Shown: positions 46,343 to 55,707, counted from the first letter of the stretch. The stretch: DNA of 64,000 bases from Nocardioides sp. zg-1230 (GCF_013155335.1 NZ_JABJQZ010000008.1:558001-622000), one strand, 5' to 3'. Notes: generated from the letters alone by a model not told the origin. Numbers and translations: made by a program.

Positions 46343-46368
46343 GGTATCCCGGTCGGGGCGGGAATGAC

Positions 46369-46402
46369 GACGGCCCGCCCTCCAGCAGGAGGGCGGGCCG
46401 TC
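46369..46402. terminator. 15-bp stem terminator
   Basis: GACGGCCCGCCCTCC (46369-46383), loop AGCA, exact complement at 46388-46402. It lies 16 bp beyond the stop of the 1710 aa gene on the minus strand and can also stop plus-strand readthrough. Confidence 0.8.
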
Positions 46403-46418
46403 TGGGACGAGCGGAGGG

Positions 46419-49400
46419 TCAGCGCTTCAGGCGGACCTTGACCCGCTGGGTGCTGCCGTCCTCGAAGCGGACGACCAGGACGGCCTTCACGTTCGCCTTC
46501 TTGCCCAGCTTGGCGCGCGCGCGCTTGTTGAGCTCGACGATGACCTTGCCCTTCTCGCGGACGTCGAGGTCGAACGCGCCGGCTCCGAGGCGCTTGCCGT
46601 CCTTGCCGCGCGTCTTCAGCACGACCTTGCCCTCACACGCGACCGAGTCGCACCGGAGCACCAGCCTGGCCTTGCGACGGTTCTTCGTCGCGTCGACCTT
46701 GCCACCCCTCGGGACGTCCACCACGGGGGTGTCGACCGGAGGCACCGGCGGCACGGGAGGCGTGGTGGGCGGCGGACCGGGAGGCGTGGTGGGCGGCGGA
46801 CCGGGCGGCGTGGTCGGCGGCGTGGTCGGGTCGGGCGTCGGCACGGGTGCCGGCGTCACGACCTTCATCTGTGCCGTCCCCTGGCCGGGGTCGGTTGCCG
46901 CGTCGCCGGCGTAGTCCGCGACCAGCTCGACGGTCTTCGGGGCCCCGAACGGACCGACCTCGAAGGTCGCCTTCCCGTCCTCGAGCTCCACCGCCGGCAG
47001 GTCGGTGCCGTCGACCGACAGCACCACCTCACCGGTGGGCGACGCCTCGGCGGCCGAGCTGACCTCGACCACGACCTCAGCCGTCTTCCCGGTCTCGACC
47101 TCCTCCGGAGCAACCACCTCGACGGTGGACGGAACCGGCTCCGGCTCGGACTCCACGACCTCCATCTGCGCCGTCCCGGTGCCCGCGTCTGTGGCCAGGT
47201 CACCGGCGTACGCCGCCACGAGCTCGACCGTTCCCGCGGACTCGAACGGGCCGACCTCGAAGGTCGCCTTCCCGTCCTCGAGCTCCACCGCCGGCAGGTC
47301 GGTGCCGTCGACCGACAACACCACCTCACCGGTGGGCGACGCCTCGGCGGCCGAGCCGACCTCGACCACGACCTCAGCCGTCTTCCCGGTCTCGACCTCC
47401 TCCGGCGCGGAGACGGTCACCTCGGACGGCAGGTTCTCCGGGTCGGCGAGCTCCTTGACCTGGACGTCGCGGTAGAAGACGGTCTCGCCGCCACCGTGGT
47501 TCTGGAGGCCGAGGTACGACGGCCACTTGAGCCGGTTGTCGTCGGTGCTGGTGAAGTCGTTCACCAGCACGTCGTTGAGGTAGACGCGGATGCGCTTGCC
47601 CTCGACCCGGATCTCGTAGTGGTTCCACTCGTTGACCGGGTTGAGCGCGGCGTCACGGGCCTCCTCGTCGGCGCCCTGGAACGTGTAGATCGCACCGGTC
47701 GTGCGGTCGTCGGCGTCCGTGGCGTCGATCTGGATCTCGTAGCCCTGGTTCACCGCGACCCACGGGTCGTCGCCCGGGTCGGGGAACCCGATGAAGACAC
47801 CACCGTTGTCGTCCTTGATGAGCTTCCAGTCCAGCTGCAAGGAGTAGTCACCCTCGAGCGGCTCGGAGTGCCAGAGCAGCCCCATGCCGCCGTTGCCCTT
47901 GATCGTGCAGTCGGGCTCACGGGTGAACAGGCCGGGACCGGCCATGTTCCAGTCCTCGAGGCTCTCCGCGGTGCCGTCGAACAGCATGCGGTAGCCCGGG
48001 TCGGCAGCGGTTGCCTCGCAGGTGTCGGGCTCGATGACCGGGTCGTCGCTGACGCGGAACCAGTCGAACACGCCGACCTGGCTGCCGGTGCCGTTGTAGG
48101 CGGCGACACCGATCTTGGGTGCGACCAGTCCCGTGGACGGGTAGCCCGCGCCCATCGACTGCCACGTCGCGCCCTGGTCGGTCGACCACCGGCCCTGGAT
48201 CGACGTGCCGGTCGAGACCAGCTGCAGCTGCAGCTGGTCGGGAGCGGCGCCCTCGGGCAGGTCGGCGTTGGTGTAGACCATGTCGCCGTTGATCCGGCGA
48301 CCCAGCTCGAGCACCCAGTTGCCCTCGGGCCTCTGCATCGCCACGAGCTTGGCGTAGTTGCTGGCGTCGGTCCACGCGACCAGACCACCCTGGAGGTAGT
48401 CGTCGGTGCCCGTCATCGTGAGCTGCGTGGTGGCAGCCCAGGGACCCTCGGCGGGCGAGGCCTGGAGGACCATGTTCTTCGCGTCGACCGCGCCACCAGA
48501 CAGGTCACCGGCCTGGGCGTTGATGCGCAGCTGGCCATCGGTCACCGCGACGCCGTTCGACGTCTTGTTGAGGATGGTGCTCCACCGGCAGGTGTCCAGG
48601 GTGTCGCCGTCGAACTCGTCGTCAGCACCCGGCGCCTCACCCGGCGCACAGGCCAGGCGCTCACCGAGCGTGAGGTAGTCGAGGTTGACGTTGCCGTCGT
48701 CGCCCGGGTCGCGGGCGATCTTGATGACGTTCTCACCCGCCTCGAGCTCGACCTGGTCCTGGAACGTCAGCCAGGTCTTCCACGAGTCGGCCGGCGGCAG
48801 GGCCAGCTTCTTGACGAAGGTGTCGTTGACGTAGAGCGACATGTCCTTGGTCTGGCCGGCCTGTGGGTTGGGGCCGTTGGCGTAACCGAGCTCGATCGCG
48901 TGGAAGCCGGCCATCGTGGCCGTCACGTCGAAGGTCACCGCGGTGCCGTCGTTCTCGAAGCCACCTACGTAGCCGGTGCCGCTGTAGCCAGCGTGCTCGG
49001 TCTGCACGCGGTTGCCCTCACCGGTGATGGTGCCGTCCTCGGCCTCGACGCGACCGGCGGTCGGGTCAACGAGCTTCACGTGGTCGAGGTTGACGTGTCC
49101 GTCGTCGCCCTGCTCGTAGACGATCTCGACGCGGGTGGCGCCGGCCGGCAGGTCGACACTGACGGTGAAGGTGCCCCAGGTCTTCCAGTCGGCGAACGGC
49201 GGCAGCGCGACCTGCTGACGCTCCTCGCCGATGTAGAGGCTCATCTTCTTGGTCTGGTTCGGGCTCGGGTTCGGGCCGTTGGCGTAGCGGATTTGCAGGT
49301 CGTAGGTGCCCGCCTCGGGCGCCACGACCTCGACCGCACTGCCGGACCCGATGGTCTGGATGCCGTCGACGAAGCCGGACCCGGTGTAGCCGGCGTGCTC

Positions 49401-51551
49401 GGTGTCGATGCCGGCGCTGCCGGACAGCTCACCGTCCTCGAGCTCGTAGATGCCGTCCGGAGCGGGCTCCGGCTCCTCGGCGACGTAGCCGGGGTAGCTG
49501 TTGAGGGTGTACCAGGCCTCGGTGCTCCACAGCGTCTCGTCCGACGCGGACGCGAACGGGCGCGGCGAGCGCAGGTGGACGACCCGGTCGGGCTTCATGC
49601 CGGCGACCTGGAGGGTGACCGTACGACCGTCCTCGCTGGCCGTCGCACTGGTGACGGTGAGGCTCTCCTCATCGAGCTTCGGCCCGCCGTACTGCGCGGT
49701 CGCGCGGTAACGCCACTGCTCGAGCTGGTACTTCGACGCGAGGCCCTCGAGCGTCGCGGCGGAGAGCGGCTGGGTGTAGGTGATCTCGAAGCCGCCCTCG
49801 ACGACGTCCATCGACTCCATGTCGAAGGGCACGTCACCGCTGAGGTCGAGCTTCTGCAGGCCGTAACGCAGCTTGCCGGTCTGGCCCCAGTTGCCGCCGG
49901 CGCCGAGGCCGCCGACGACCAGCGAGCCGTTGGGCGCCTTGAGCACGCGGCTGACACCGGCCTCGAGGCCCTGCGTCATCCGGAAGAGGGCGCCTTGGTA
50001 GCGGCCGTCCACCTTCTCGAGGTCGGCGCGCTGCAGGCCGCCGTAGGTCACGTCGCCGATGAACATCTGGCCCGCGTAGGGGCCTTCCTCGACGATGACG
50101 GGGGTGCTCGGGGAGTTCGCGATCTCGTTCTGCGGCATCCACAGGACGGGCTTGGTCACCGGCTGGTCGTCGAAGCGGCCAGGAGAGCCGTCGGGCTCGG
50201 TGGTGAAGTGGTTGTAGAACTCACCCGGCTTGATCTCGATGAGCTTGGACGCGGGCAGCCAGCCGCCCTGGTTGTCGGTCACGAAGATCTCGCCGTCGGC
50301 GCCCCAGCCCATGCCGTGCGGGGTGCGGAGGCCACCGGCGACGTGGTCGATCTCGCCGGTCGCCTTGTCGATGGTGATGTGGGTGCCACGGTCGTAGGAG
50401 CCCTGCGGCACGGTGGTGGCCCCACCGAGGTTGATCGAGACCGACAGGTTCACGTGGAACTTGCCGGTGGCCTCGTCGTAGAGCATGCCGAAGCCGAACT
50501 CGTGGAAGTTGCCGTCGAAGGGATACTCCGCGACCTGCTCCTGGCTCTGGAAGACGCCCTGGGCGTCCTCCTCGGTCAGCTTGATCAGGCCGGTCTTCTC
50601 GGAGATGTAGATCTCGCCGTCGACCACCGAGATGCCCTGCGGCTCCTTCAGACCGCTGGCAATCCGGGTGCGCGTCACGTCGGCGGGCGAGGCCGCGTCC
50701 TGGACGCCGCTGAGGCGGTGGAGCTCGCCGAGCTCGACGTTGCCCTGATCGTTGCCGTTGCCACCCCAGGTGAGGACGAGGAGGTCCTCGCCGTCCCACT
50801 CGAGGCCGGTGACCTGCGGCTCGAAGCCGTCGGGGCGCAGGTTGACGAGGTCGTACGCCGGGTTGACGCCGGCGAGCTGGAGGCCGTCGCCGGCGGAGTC
50901 GTCCTGCCCCTCGCACTGCTTGAAGCCCGGCGCGGTCACGCGCGTGACGTCGGCCTCGGTGCTGAGGGCGGTGCTGGGCACGACCGTGAACGCGCTCGAG
51001 CCCGGAGGCATCCACTCGAGCGTGAGCCGCTCGCCGCCACCGGCCTCGAAGTAGTCGAGGCGAAGGTCGTGCTCGCTGCCCGCGTTCAGGGTGAAGCTGC
51101 CCTCCATGGCGGTGTCGCCGTGCAGGCCGTCGTGGTCGACCACGACCTGGTCGTCGATCTGCAGCCGCGAGCCGTCGTCGCTGGTCAGGCGGAACGCGTA
51201 CGTGCCGGTGGTCTCCACGCTGAGGGTGGCCAGCGCCTCGACGACGAAGTCGTTCTCGAGGCCGCCGAAGTCGGCGGGCGAGCGCCAGTCGATCGTCTGC
51301 TTGAGCAGGTCGACGTTGGGCGTCTGACCGGACTTGAGCGTGCAGAGCTCGGAGATGCCCTGACCGAGCTGGTAGGCGCGCATGGTGACGCCGGGCTCGT
51401 CGCCTGCGGGGATCGCGGACGACGCGCTCGGCACGGCCGCGACGATGCTGGCCGCCACGGCCGTGGCCAGGCCCGCCGCGCCCCAGCGGGACGGACGACG
51501 GGACCGCGCGTCGCCTGTGCGCGGTCGAGGGTTGGACGAGGACTTCGACAC
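46419..51551 (-). CDS. 1710 aa secreted multidomain sugar-active protein (PA14, dehydrogenase-like propeller, CBMs, DUF1080, Ig repeats)
   Basis: Signal peptide to about residue 46, PA14 domain about 55-200, a soluble glucose/sorbosone dehydrogenase-like beta-propeller about 215-640, then two CBM6/35-like modules about 700-832 and 834-965 (both with HAGY.G.G and NLD). Next come a DUF1349/lectin-like domain about 975-1165 and a DUF1080 (3-keto-disaccharide hydrolase) domain about 1180-1370. Two nearly identical Ig-like repeats fill about 1374-1563, followed by a Pro/Thr linker and a basic C-terminal domain. DUF1080 proteins cleave 3-keto-glycosides. An oxidising propeller and a keto-glycoside hydrolase in one chain suggest extracellular glycan breakdown. 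GTG start with AGGAGG 5 nt upstream. No sortase or S-layer anchor seen. Confidence 0.85.
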   Translation of the reverse strand: MSKSSSNPRPRTGDARSRRPSRWGAAGLATAVAASIVAAVPSASSAIPAGDEPGVTMRAYQLGQGISELCTLKSGQTPNVDLLKQTIDWRSPADFGGLENDFVVEALATLSVETTGTYAFRLTSDDGSRLQIDDQVVVDHDGLHGDTAMEGSFTLNAGSEHDLRLDYFEAGGGERLTLEWMPPGSSAFTVVPSTALSTEADVTRVTAPGFKQCEGQDDSAGDGLQLAGVNPAYDLVNLRPDGFEPQVTGLEWDGEDLLVLTWGGNGNDQGNVELGELHRLSGVQDAASPADVTRTRIASGLKEPQGISVVDGEIYISEKTGLIKLTEEDAQGVFQSQEQVAEYPFDGNFHEFGFGMLYDEATGKFHVNLSVSINLGGATTVPQGSYDRGTHITIDKATGEIDHVAGGLRTPHGMGWGADGEIFVTDNQGGWLPASKLIEIKPGEFYNHFTTEPDGSPGRFDDQPVTKPVLWMPQNEIANSPSTPVIVEEGPYAGQMFIGDVTYGGLQRADLEKVDGRYQGALFRMTQGLEAGVSRVLKAPNGSLVVGGLGAGGNWGQTGKLRYGLQKLDLSGDVPFDMESMDVVEGGFEITYTQPLSAATLEGLASKYQLEQWRYRATAQYGGPKLDEESLTVTSATASEDGRTVTLQVAGMKPDRVVHLRSPRPFASASDETLWSTEAWYTLNSYPGYVAEEPEPAPDGIYELEDGELSGSAGIDTEHAGYTGSGFVDGIQTIGSGSAVEVVAPEAGTYDLQIRYANGPNPSPNQTKKMSLYIGEERQQVALPPFADWKTWGTFTVSVDLPAGATRVEIVYEQGDDGHVNLDHVKLVDPTAGRVEAEDGTITGEGNRVQTEHAGYSGTGYVGGFENDGTAVTFDVTATMAGFHAIELGYANGPNPQAGQTKDMSLYVNDTFVKKLALPPADSWKTWLTFQDQVELEAGENVIKIARDPGDDGNVNLDYLTLGERLACAPGEAPGADDEFDGDTLDTCRWSTILNKTSNGVAVTDGQLRINAQAGDLSGGAVDAKNMVLQASPAEGPWAATTQLTMTGTDDYLQGGLVAWTDASNYAKLVAMQRPEGNWVLELGRRINGDMVYTNADLPEGAAPDQLQLQLVSTGTSIQGRWSTDQGATWQSMGAGYPSTGLVAPKIGVAAYNGTGSQVGVFDWFRVSDDPVIEPDTCEATAADPGYRMLFDGTAESLEDWNMAGPGLFTREPDCTIKGNGGMGLLWHSEPLEGDYSLQLDWKLIKDDNGGVFIGFPDPGDDPWVAVNQGYEIQIDATDADDRTTGAIYTFQGADEEARDAALNPVNEWNHYEIRVEGKRIRVYLNDVLVNDFTSTDDNRLKWPSYLGLQNHGGGETVFYRDVQVKELADPENLPSEVTVSAPEEVETGKTAEVVVEVGSAAEASPTGEVVLSVDGTDLPAVELEDGKATFEVGPFESAGTVELVAAYAGDLATDAGTGTAQMEVVESEPEPVPSTVEVVAPEEVETGKTAEVVVEVSSAAEASPTGEVVLSVDGTDLPAVELEDGKATFEVGPFGAPKTVELVADYAGDAATDPGQGTAQMKVVTPAPVPTPDPTTPPTTPPGPPPTTPPGPPPTTPPVPPVPPVDTPVVDVPRGGKVDATKNRRKARLVLRCDSVACEGKVVLKTRGKDGKRLGAGAFDLDVREKGKVIVELNKRARAKLGKKANVKAVLVVRFEDGSTQRVKVRLKR
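46954..47108 (-). repeat. 155-bp repeat encoding Ig-like domain segment, copy A
   Basis: Matches 47251-47405 with two mismatches at a 297-bp (99-codon) offset inside the 1710 aa gene. Near identity at DNA level, including third codon positions, means recent duplication or gene conversion. Confidence 0.9.
47251..47405 (-). repeat. 155-bp repeat encoding Ig-like domain segment, copy B
   Basis: Partner of the repeat at 46954-47108. Both code for PEEVETGKTAEVVVEV and the following strands of the Ig-like fold. Confidence 0.9.
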
Positions 51552-51642
51552 CTGAACCTCCTGGTGACCCGGACGGCAGCACGCGCGTCGGGGGTGATGT
51601 GACCTGGCTCACCTTAGGTCCCATCCGCTGGTTTGTGAACAA

Positions 51643-51666
51643 CTTTTGCCTGCCGTTCGGCAAAAG
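51643..51666. promoter_or_regulatory. 8-bp perfect inverted repeat in divergent promoter region
   Basis: CTTTTGCC (51643-51650) and GGCAAAAG (51659-51666), spacer 8 nt. It lies between the start of the 1710 aa gene (51551) and the MMPL gene, just upstream of the latter's TACAGT -10 at 51680-51685, where a repressor would block the -35 region. Confidence 0.6.
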
Positions 51667-51692
51667 AGGTGACCCCCGTTACAGTCACGCCT

Positions 51693-53849
51693 GTGCTCGA
51701 CGACCTGGGACGGCTGCTGCACCGGTGGCGACGCCCGGTCCTCGTGGCCTGGGCGGCGCTCGTCGTCCTCGGCGCCGTCCTCGGTGGCTCGGTCTTCGAC
51801 GTCGCCGAGGCCCCCGACCCGCTGCGTGACGACGCCCAGTCGGCCCAGGTGGCCCGGCTCCTCGAGGACACCGACCCCGAGGGCGAGCTGGTGGTCGCCG
51901 TGCTCTCGGGGGCCGACATCTACGGCGTCGACCTGATCGACCAGGCCACCCGGGTGCTGCACGACGTGCGCGACCTGCCCGACGTCGTCGAGGTGCGCGA
52001 CCCGTGGACCACCGGCGCGCAGGACCTCGTCAAGCCCGACCGCACCGGCACGATCGTCACCGTCGAGATCGACCACACCGTCGACCGCGACCGCGCCCTC
52101 GCTGCGGCCGCGGAAATCGAGGAGACGCTGCAGCTGGTCGGCATGCCCGAGGTGCTGGTCGGCGGGCCGCTGCTCGCGGAGGAGGCGTTCGGGGAGCAAG
52201 CGGTGCAGGACGCCGCCCGCGGTGAGGGCGTCGCGATCCTCGTGCTGGTCGTCGTCCTGGCGCTCGCCCTGGGCGGGCTCGTCGTCGGGCTGCTCCCCGT
52301 CGTCACCGCGCTCGGCTCGGTCAGCGTGGCCCTGCTGGCCCTCGCGGGCATGGCCCGCCTGACCCCGGTGAGCGAGTACGCCGTCAACGTCGTCACCCTC
52401 CTCGGCCTCGGCCTGGCCGTCGACTACGCCCTGCTGGTCCTCGGACGCTTCCGTGAGGAGCGGGCAGCGGCGTCGCGCGGCACCGAGGTCGCCGACGTGC
52501 TGGGCCGCACCCTGGCCACGTCCGGACGTACGGTCCTCGTCTCGGGCCTCACGGTCGCGACGGCGATGGCGGGACTGCTTGTGCTCCGCGACCCGGTGCT
52601 GTCACCCATGGCGGTCGGCGGGCTCGTCGCGGTGGCGGGCGCGACCCTGACCGGCCTCACCCTCGCCCCGGCGCTGGTCGCGGTCTCGCACACCCGGATC
52701 CCCGCCCCCGCGCCACGACGGCTGCTGGGCGGCACTCCCAGCGCGCACGCCCTACTGCCGCGACTGGCGCGGTTCGCCCAGCGACGTCCGTGGCCGGTCC
52801 TGCTGGGGTGCACGGCCCTGCTGCTGCTCCTCAGCACGCCGCTGCTGGCGCTCGACCTGCGCAACTCCGACGCCCGCACGCTGCCCCGGGACAGTGAGCC
52901 ACGGCTGACGCAGGCGGCCATCGAGCGCGGCTTCCCCGACCAGGACGAGACCCCGATCACGGTGCTGGTCGAGGCGGGGTTCACCTCGCAGGAGACCGCC
53001 GACGCGATGGCCGGCCTCGCCGGCATCCCGGGCGTCGTCGACGTGCTGCTCTTCGACCCCGTGCCCGGCGAGGTCAGCCAGCTGCTGGTCGAGCCCGAGC
53101 CCGACGCTGCGGGCGACTACGACGGCCCGAAGGTGCAGGACCTCGTACGCCGGATGCGTGCCGCCGACCTCGGGGTCGACGTGCTGGTGGGCGGGCCCAC
53201 CGCCGAGCTGGTCGACACCCGCGACGCCCTCGCCGACCGCGCCCCCTGGGCGATCCTGGTCGTCGCCGTGCTCACCGCCCTGCTGCTCGGCCGCCTGACA
53301 CGCTCCGTCGTCGTGCCGATCAAGGCCGTCGCCCTCAACCTGCTCTCCCTCGGTGCGACGCTCGGTGTGGTCGTGGCGGTCTTCCAGTGGGGCTGGGGAT
53401 CCTCGCTGCTCGGGTTCGACTCGTGGGGCGCCCTCGACGTCACCACTCCCCTGCTCCTGTTCATGTTCGCGTTCGGGTTGTCGATGGACTACCACGTCTT
53501 CCTCGTGGCGCGGATCCGAGAGGCGTGGGACGAGGCCGTCGCACGACCCCGACGCAGGCGCGACGGCCCCGCCGACCTGCGGGCGCTCAACGACGAGGCG
53601 GTCCTCACCGGCATCACCGCCTCGGGACCCGTCGTGACCCTCGCCGCCGTCGCGATCGGGATCGTCTTCCTCGGCTTCGCGCTGGGTGAGCTCGTCGCGG
53701 TCAAGGAGATCGGCGTCGGCATGACCGTGGCCGTGCTGCTCGACGTCACCGTCGTGCGCGGGCTGCTCCTGCCGGCGTCGATGACGCTGCTCGGAGGGTG
53801 GAACTGGTGGCTGCCCGGACGGGGCAGCGGGGCTGACGAGCGGCCCTGA
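51693..53849 (+). CDS. MMPL-family (RND-like) transporter
   Basis: A 718 aa membrane transporter with two repeats, each with one membrane segment, a large extracytoplasmic loop and a bundle of five. MMPL signatures: YAVNVVTLLGLGLAVDYALLVLGRFREE in the first half and LLFMFAFGLSMDYHVFLVARIREAW in the second, with the proton-relay Asp-Tyr pairs. It is likely a proton-driven exporter of lipids or hydrophobic compounds. The GTG at 51693 is supported by TACAGT 7 nt upstream. GTG at 51669 would add eight residues (TPVTVTPV) and is less likely. Confidence 0.9.
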   Translation: MLDDLGRLLHRWRRPVLVAWAALVVLGAVLGGSVFDVAEAPDPLRDDAQSAQVARLLEDTDPEGELVVAVLSGADIYGVDLIDQATRVLHDVRDLPDVVEVRDPWTTGAQDLVKPDRTGTIVTVEIDHTVDRDRALAAAAEIEETLQLVGMPEVLVGGPLLAEEAFGEQAVQDAARGEGVAILVLVVVLALALGGLVVGLLPVVTALGSVSVALLALAGMARLTPVSEYAVNVVTLLGLGLAVDYALLVLGRFREERAAASRGTEVADVLGRTLATSGRTVLVSGLTVATAMAGLLVLRDPVLSPMAVGGLVAVAGATLTGLTLAPALVAVSHTRIPAPAPRRLLGGTPSAHALLPRLARFAQRRPWPVLLGCTALLLLLSTPLLALDLRNSDARTLPRDSEPRLTQAAIERGFPDQDETPITVLVEAGFTSQETADAMAGLAGIPGVVDVLLFDPVPGEVSQLLVEPEPDAAGDYDGPKVQDLVRRMRAADLGVDVLVGGPTAELVDTRDALADRAPWAILVVAVLTALLLGRLTRSVVVPIKAVALNLLSLGATLGVVVAVFQWGWGSSLLGFDSWGALDVTTPLLLFMFAFGLSMDYHVFLVARIREAWDEAVARPRRRRDGPADLRALNDEAVLTGITASGPVVTLAAVAIGIVFLGFALGELVAVKEIGVGMTVAVLLDVTVVRGLLLPASMTLLGGWNWWLPGRGSGADERP

Positions 53850-53855
53850 GGGCGG

Positions 53856-54143
53856 TCAGCGCTCGTCGGTGGTGGCGGCGGAACCGGTAGACCCGGTGGA
53901 CCCCGTGGAGCCCGTCGCGTCGGTCTCGTCGGTCCCGTCGGTGCGCTGCACCGGCTCGTCGCCGTAGACGCCGGCGTCCTTGGCCGCCTGGGCCTTGCGC
54001 AGCTGCTTGACCAGGCTGAACGCGATCACCACGACCGCGAGGATCATGAAGATCCAGACCGCGAACCCCAGGGGCCCGGCCTTGACCTCGGTCGGCTCGG
54101 GGGTCGGGTCTTCGACGAGGACGATCAGCAGCAGGTCGAGCAT
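53856..54143 (-). CDS. small single-span membrane protein, unknown
   Basis: A 95 aa protein with a hydrophobic start (LDLLLIVLV), one clear membrane segment at about 25-45 (FAVWIFMILAVVVIAFSL), a basic stop-transfer stretch (KQLRKAQAAKD) and a disordered tail of GST repeats (GSTGSTGSTGS) coded by short tandem repeats. Often found next to mca in actinomycetes, function unknown. It shares the strand with mca, 46 bp downstream of it. Confidence 0.65.
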   Translation of the reverse strand: MLDLLLIVLVEDPTPEPTEVKAGPLGFAVWIFMILAVVVIAFSLVKQLRKAQAAKDAGVYGDEPVQRTDGTDETDATGSTGSTGSTGSAATTDER

Positions 54144-54189
54144 GGCTCCATCATCCCACTGACCTGTCCACGCGCAGGCGTCGGGCCCG

Positions 54190-55104
54190 TCAGGGAGCGG
54201 GCGTCGGGATCCCCGCGAACAGGTCGTCCTCGGGCAGCGTGCTCGCGACCGTCGACTCGACCAGCTCGTAGTCCTCGGTCGGCCAGGTCTTCTGCTGGAT
54301 CTCACGCGGGATCGCGAACCACATGCCGTCGGGGTCGATCTGCGTGGCGTGCGCGAGCAGGGCCTGGTCGCGGACGCCGAAGTAGTCGCCGCACGGCACC
54401 CGCGTGGTGATCCGGTCGTCCCACTCGGGCTCGCGCTCCCACGTGGCGAGGCGCTCGGTGTAGGGCGACTCGAGGTCGTGGGCGAGCATCGCCTCGTGGA
54501 GGGCGTTGGTCTTCGCCCAGCTCCAGCCGTGGTGGTAGTAGAGCTTCATCGGCTGCCACGGCTCCCCGGCGTCGGGGAACCGCTCCGGGTCGCCGGCCGC
54601 GGCATAGGCGGCAACGGAGACCTCGTGGCAGCGGATGTGGTCCGGGTGTGGATAGCCGCCGCGCTCGTCGTACGTCGTCAGCACGTGCGGGCGGAACGAG
54701 CGGATCAACCGCACCAGGCGCTCGGTCGCCTCCTCGAGCGGGACGAGCGCGAAGCACCCCTCCGGGAGCGGCGGCGGCGGGTCACCCTCGGGCCAGCCGG
54801 AGTCGACGAAGCCGAGCCAGTCCTGACGGATGCCCAGGATGTCGCGCGCGCGGTGCATCTCCTCACGGCGGATCTCGGTGATGTTCTCCCAGACCTCCGG
54901 GCGGTCCATCTTGGCGTTGAGCACGGAGCCGCGCTCGCCACCGGTGCAGGTGGCGACGTGGACGTCGACGCCCTCGGCGACGTACTTCGCCGTCGACGCG
55001 GCCCCCTTGCTCGACTCGTCGTCGGGGTGGGCGTGGACGTGCATGAGTCGGAGGCCGGCGCGAGGCTTGTCGGTTCCGGGCCGGTCTGCGGGGGGCTGGG
55101 CCAT
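54190..55104 (-). CDS. mca: mycothiol S-conjugate amidase
   Basis: A 304 aa zinc amidase that hydrolyses mycothiol S-conjugates to a mercapturic acid and GlcN-inositol, a detoxification step limited to actinomycetes. Zinc-site motif HAHPDDE (residues 24-30), TCTGGERGS, and HPDHIRCHEVS with the third ligand His are all present, and the length is that of Mca rather than MshB. The C-terminal part HHGWSWAKTNALHEAM is typical. TAGACT lies 7 nt before the ATG. It is divergent from the DUF4307 gene with only 38 bp between starts. Confidence 0.95.
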   Translation of the reverse strand: MAQPPADRPGTDKPRAGLRLMHVHAHPDDESSKGAASTAKYVAEGVDVHVATCTGGERGSVLNAKMDRPEVWENITEIRREEMHRARDILGIRQDWLGFVDSGWPEGDPPPPLPEGCFALVPLEEATERLVRLIRSFRPHVLTTYDERGGYPHPDHIRCHEVSVAAYAAAGDPERFPDAGEPWQPMKLYYHHGWSWAKTNALHEAMLAHDLESPYTERLATWEREPEWDDRITTRVPCGDYFGVRDQALLAHATQIDPDGMWFAIPREIQQKTWPTEDYELVESTVASTLPEDDLFAGIPTPAP

Positions 55105-55142
55105 GGTCGGCAGTCTAGGAGCCCCCGCTTAGGCTTCTGTGC

Positions 55143-55532
55143 GTGACCACCGACCTCACCGACCGCTACGGCGCACCCGCGAGGTGGCGGCGTCCCGCAG
55201 CCGTCGGTCTGGCGGTCGTCCTCGCCGTGGTCGGGCTCACCTGGCTGGGCTGGACGGCATGGTTCCACGGCAGCCCCGACGTGCGCTCCGAGGTCGTCAC
55301 CTTCGAGGTGACCGGTGACCACCAGGTCGAGGCGCGCGTCGACGTACGCCTCGCCGACGGCGTCGAGGCCAGCTGCCGCGTGCGAGCGCTGGCCGAGGAC
55401 AAGACGGCGGTCGGGGAGCTCGCCTTCACCCCCGTCGACGGCGTGAACGAGGTGGTCATCCGCACCGAGCGCCGGGCGACCTCGGTCGAGAAGCTCGGGT
55501 GCACTGCCCCCGGCCAGCCGCGTCCACGCTGA
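55143..55532 (+). CDS. DUF4307 membrane protein
   Basis: A 129 aa protein. TDLTDRYGAPARWRRP is the typical opening, one membrane segment lies at about 19-40, and the outside domain includes VEASCRVRALAEDKTAVGE and ends near the second Cys. DUF4307 genes sit beside mca throughout actinomycetes; the role is unknown. The GTG has TAGGCT 7 nt upstream (leaderless). Confidence 0.88.
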   Translation: MTTDLTDRYGAPARWRRPAAVGLAVVLAVVGLTWLGWTAWFHGSPDVRSEVVTFEVTGDHQVEARVDVRLADGVEASCRVRALAEDKTAVGELAFTPVDGVNEVVIRTERRATSVEKLGCTAPGQPRPR

Positions 55533-55707
55533 GCCGTCGGCCTGCGCTTTTGCCGCAGGCTTGCTAACCTGAACGTTCTGCCCGTCCGGGTGCGCTGGCC
55601 GACGTCCGTCGCCGCGCCGACTCCGATCGGACGGAAGACACCACCGACCCGATGCGGGGGCGCTGAGGCACACCCGCATCCAGTACCACGTGAGCAGGAG
55701 CACCGAC

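Noticed and set aside
46303..46410. Coding-like scrap reading IWDYIATKASSGIPVG
   Set aside because: Too short, crosses a terminator hairpin, and I cannot name a family with confidence.
47496..51602. A 1368-codon open frame on the plus strand, opposite the 1710 aa gene
   Set aside because: Its product is an Arg/Val/Leu/Glu-rich low-complexity string with no domains. It mirrors the high-GC codon pattern of the real gene on the minus strand, which has a signal peptide and clear domains.
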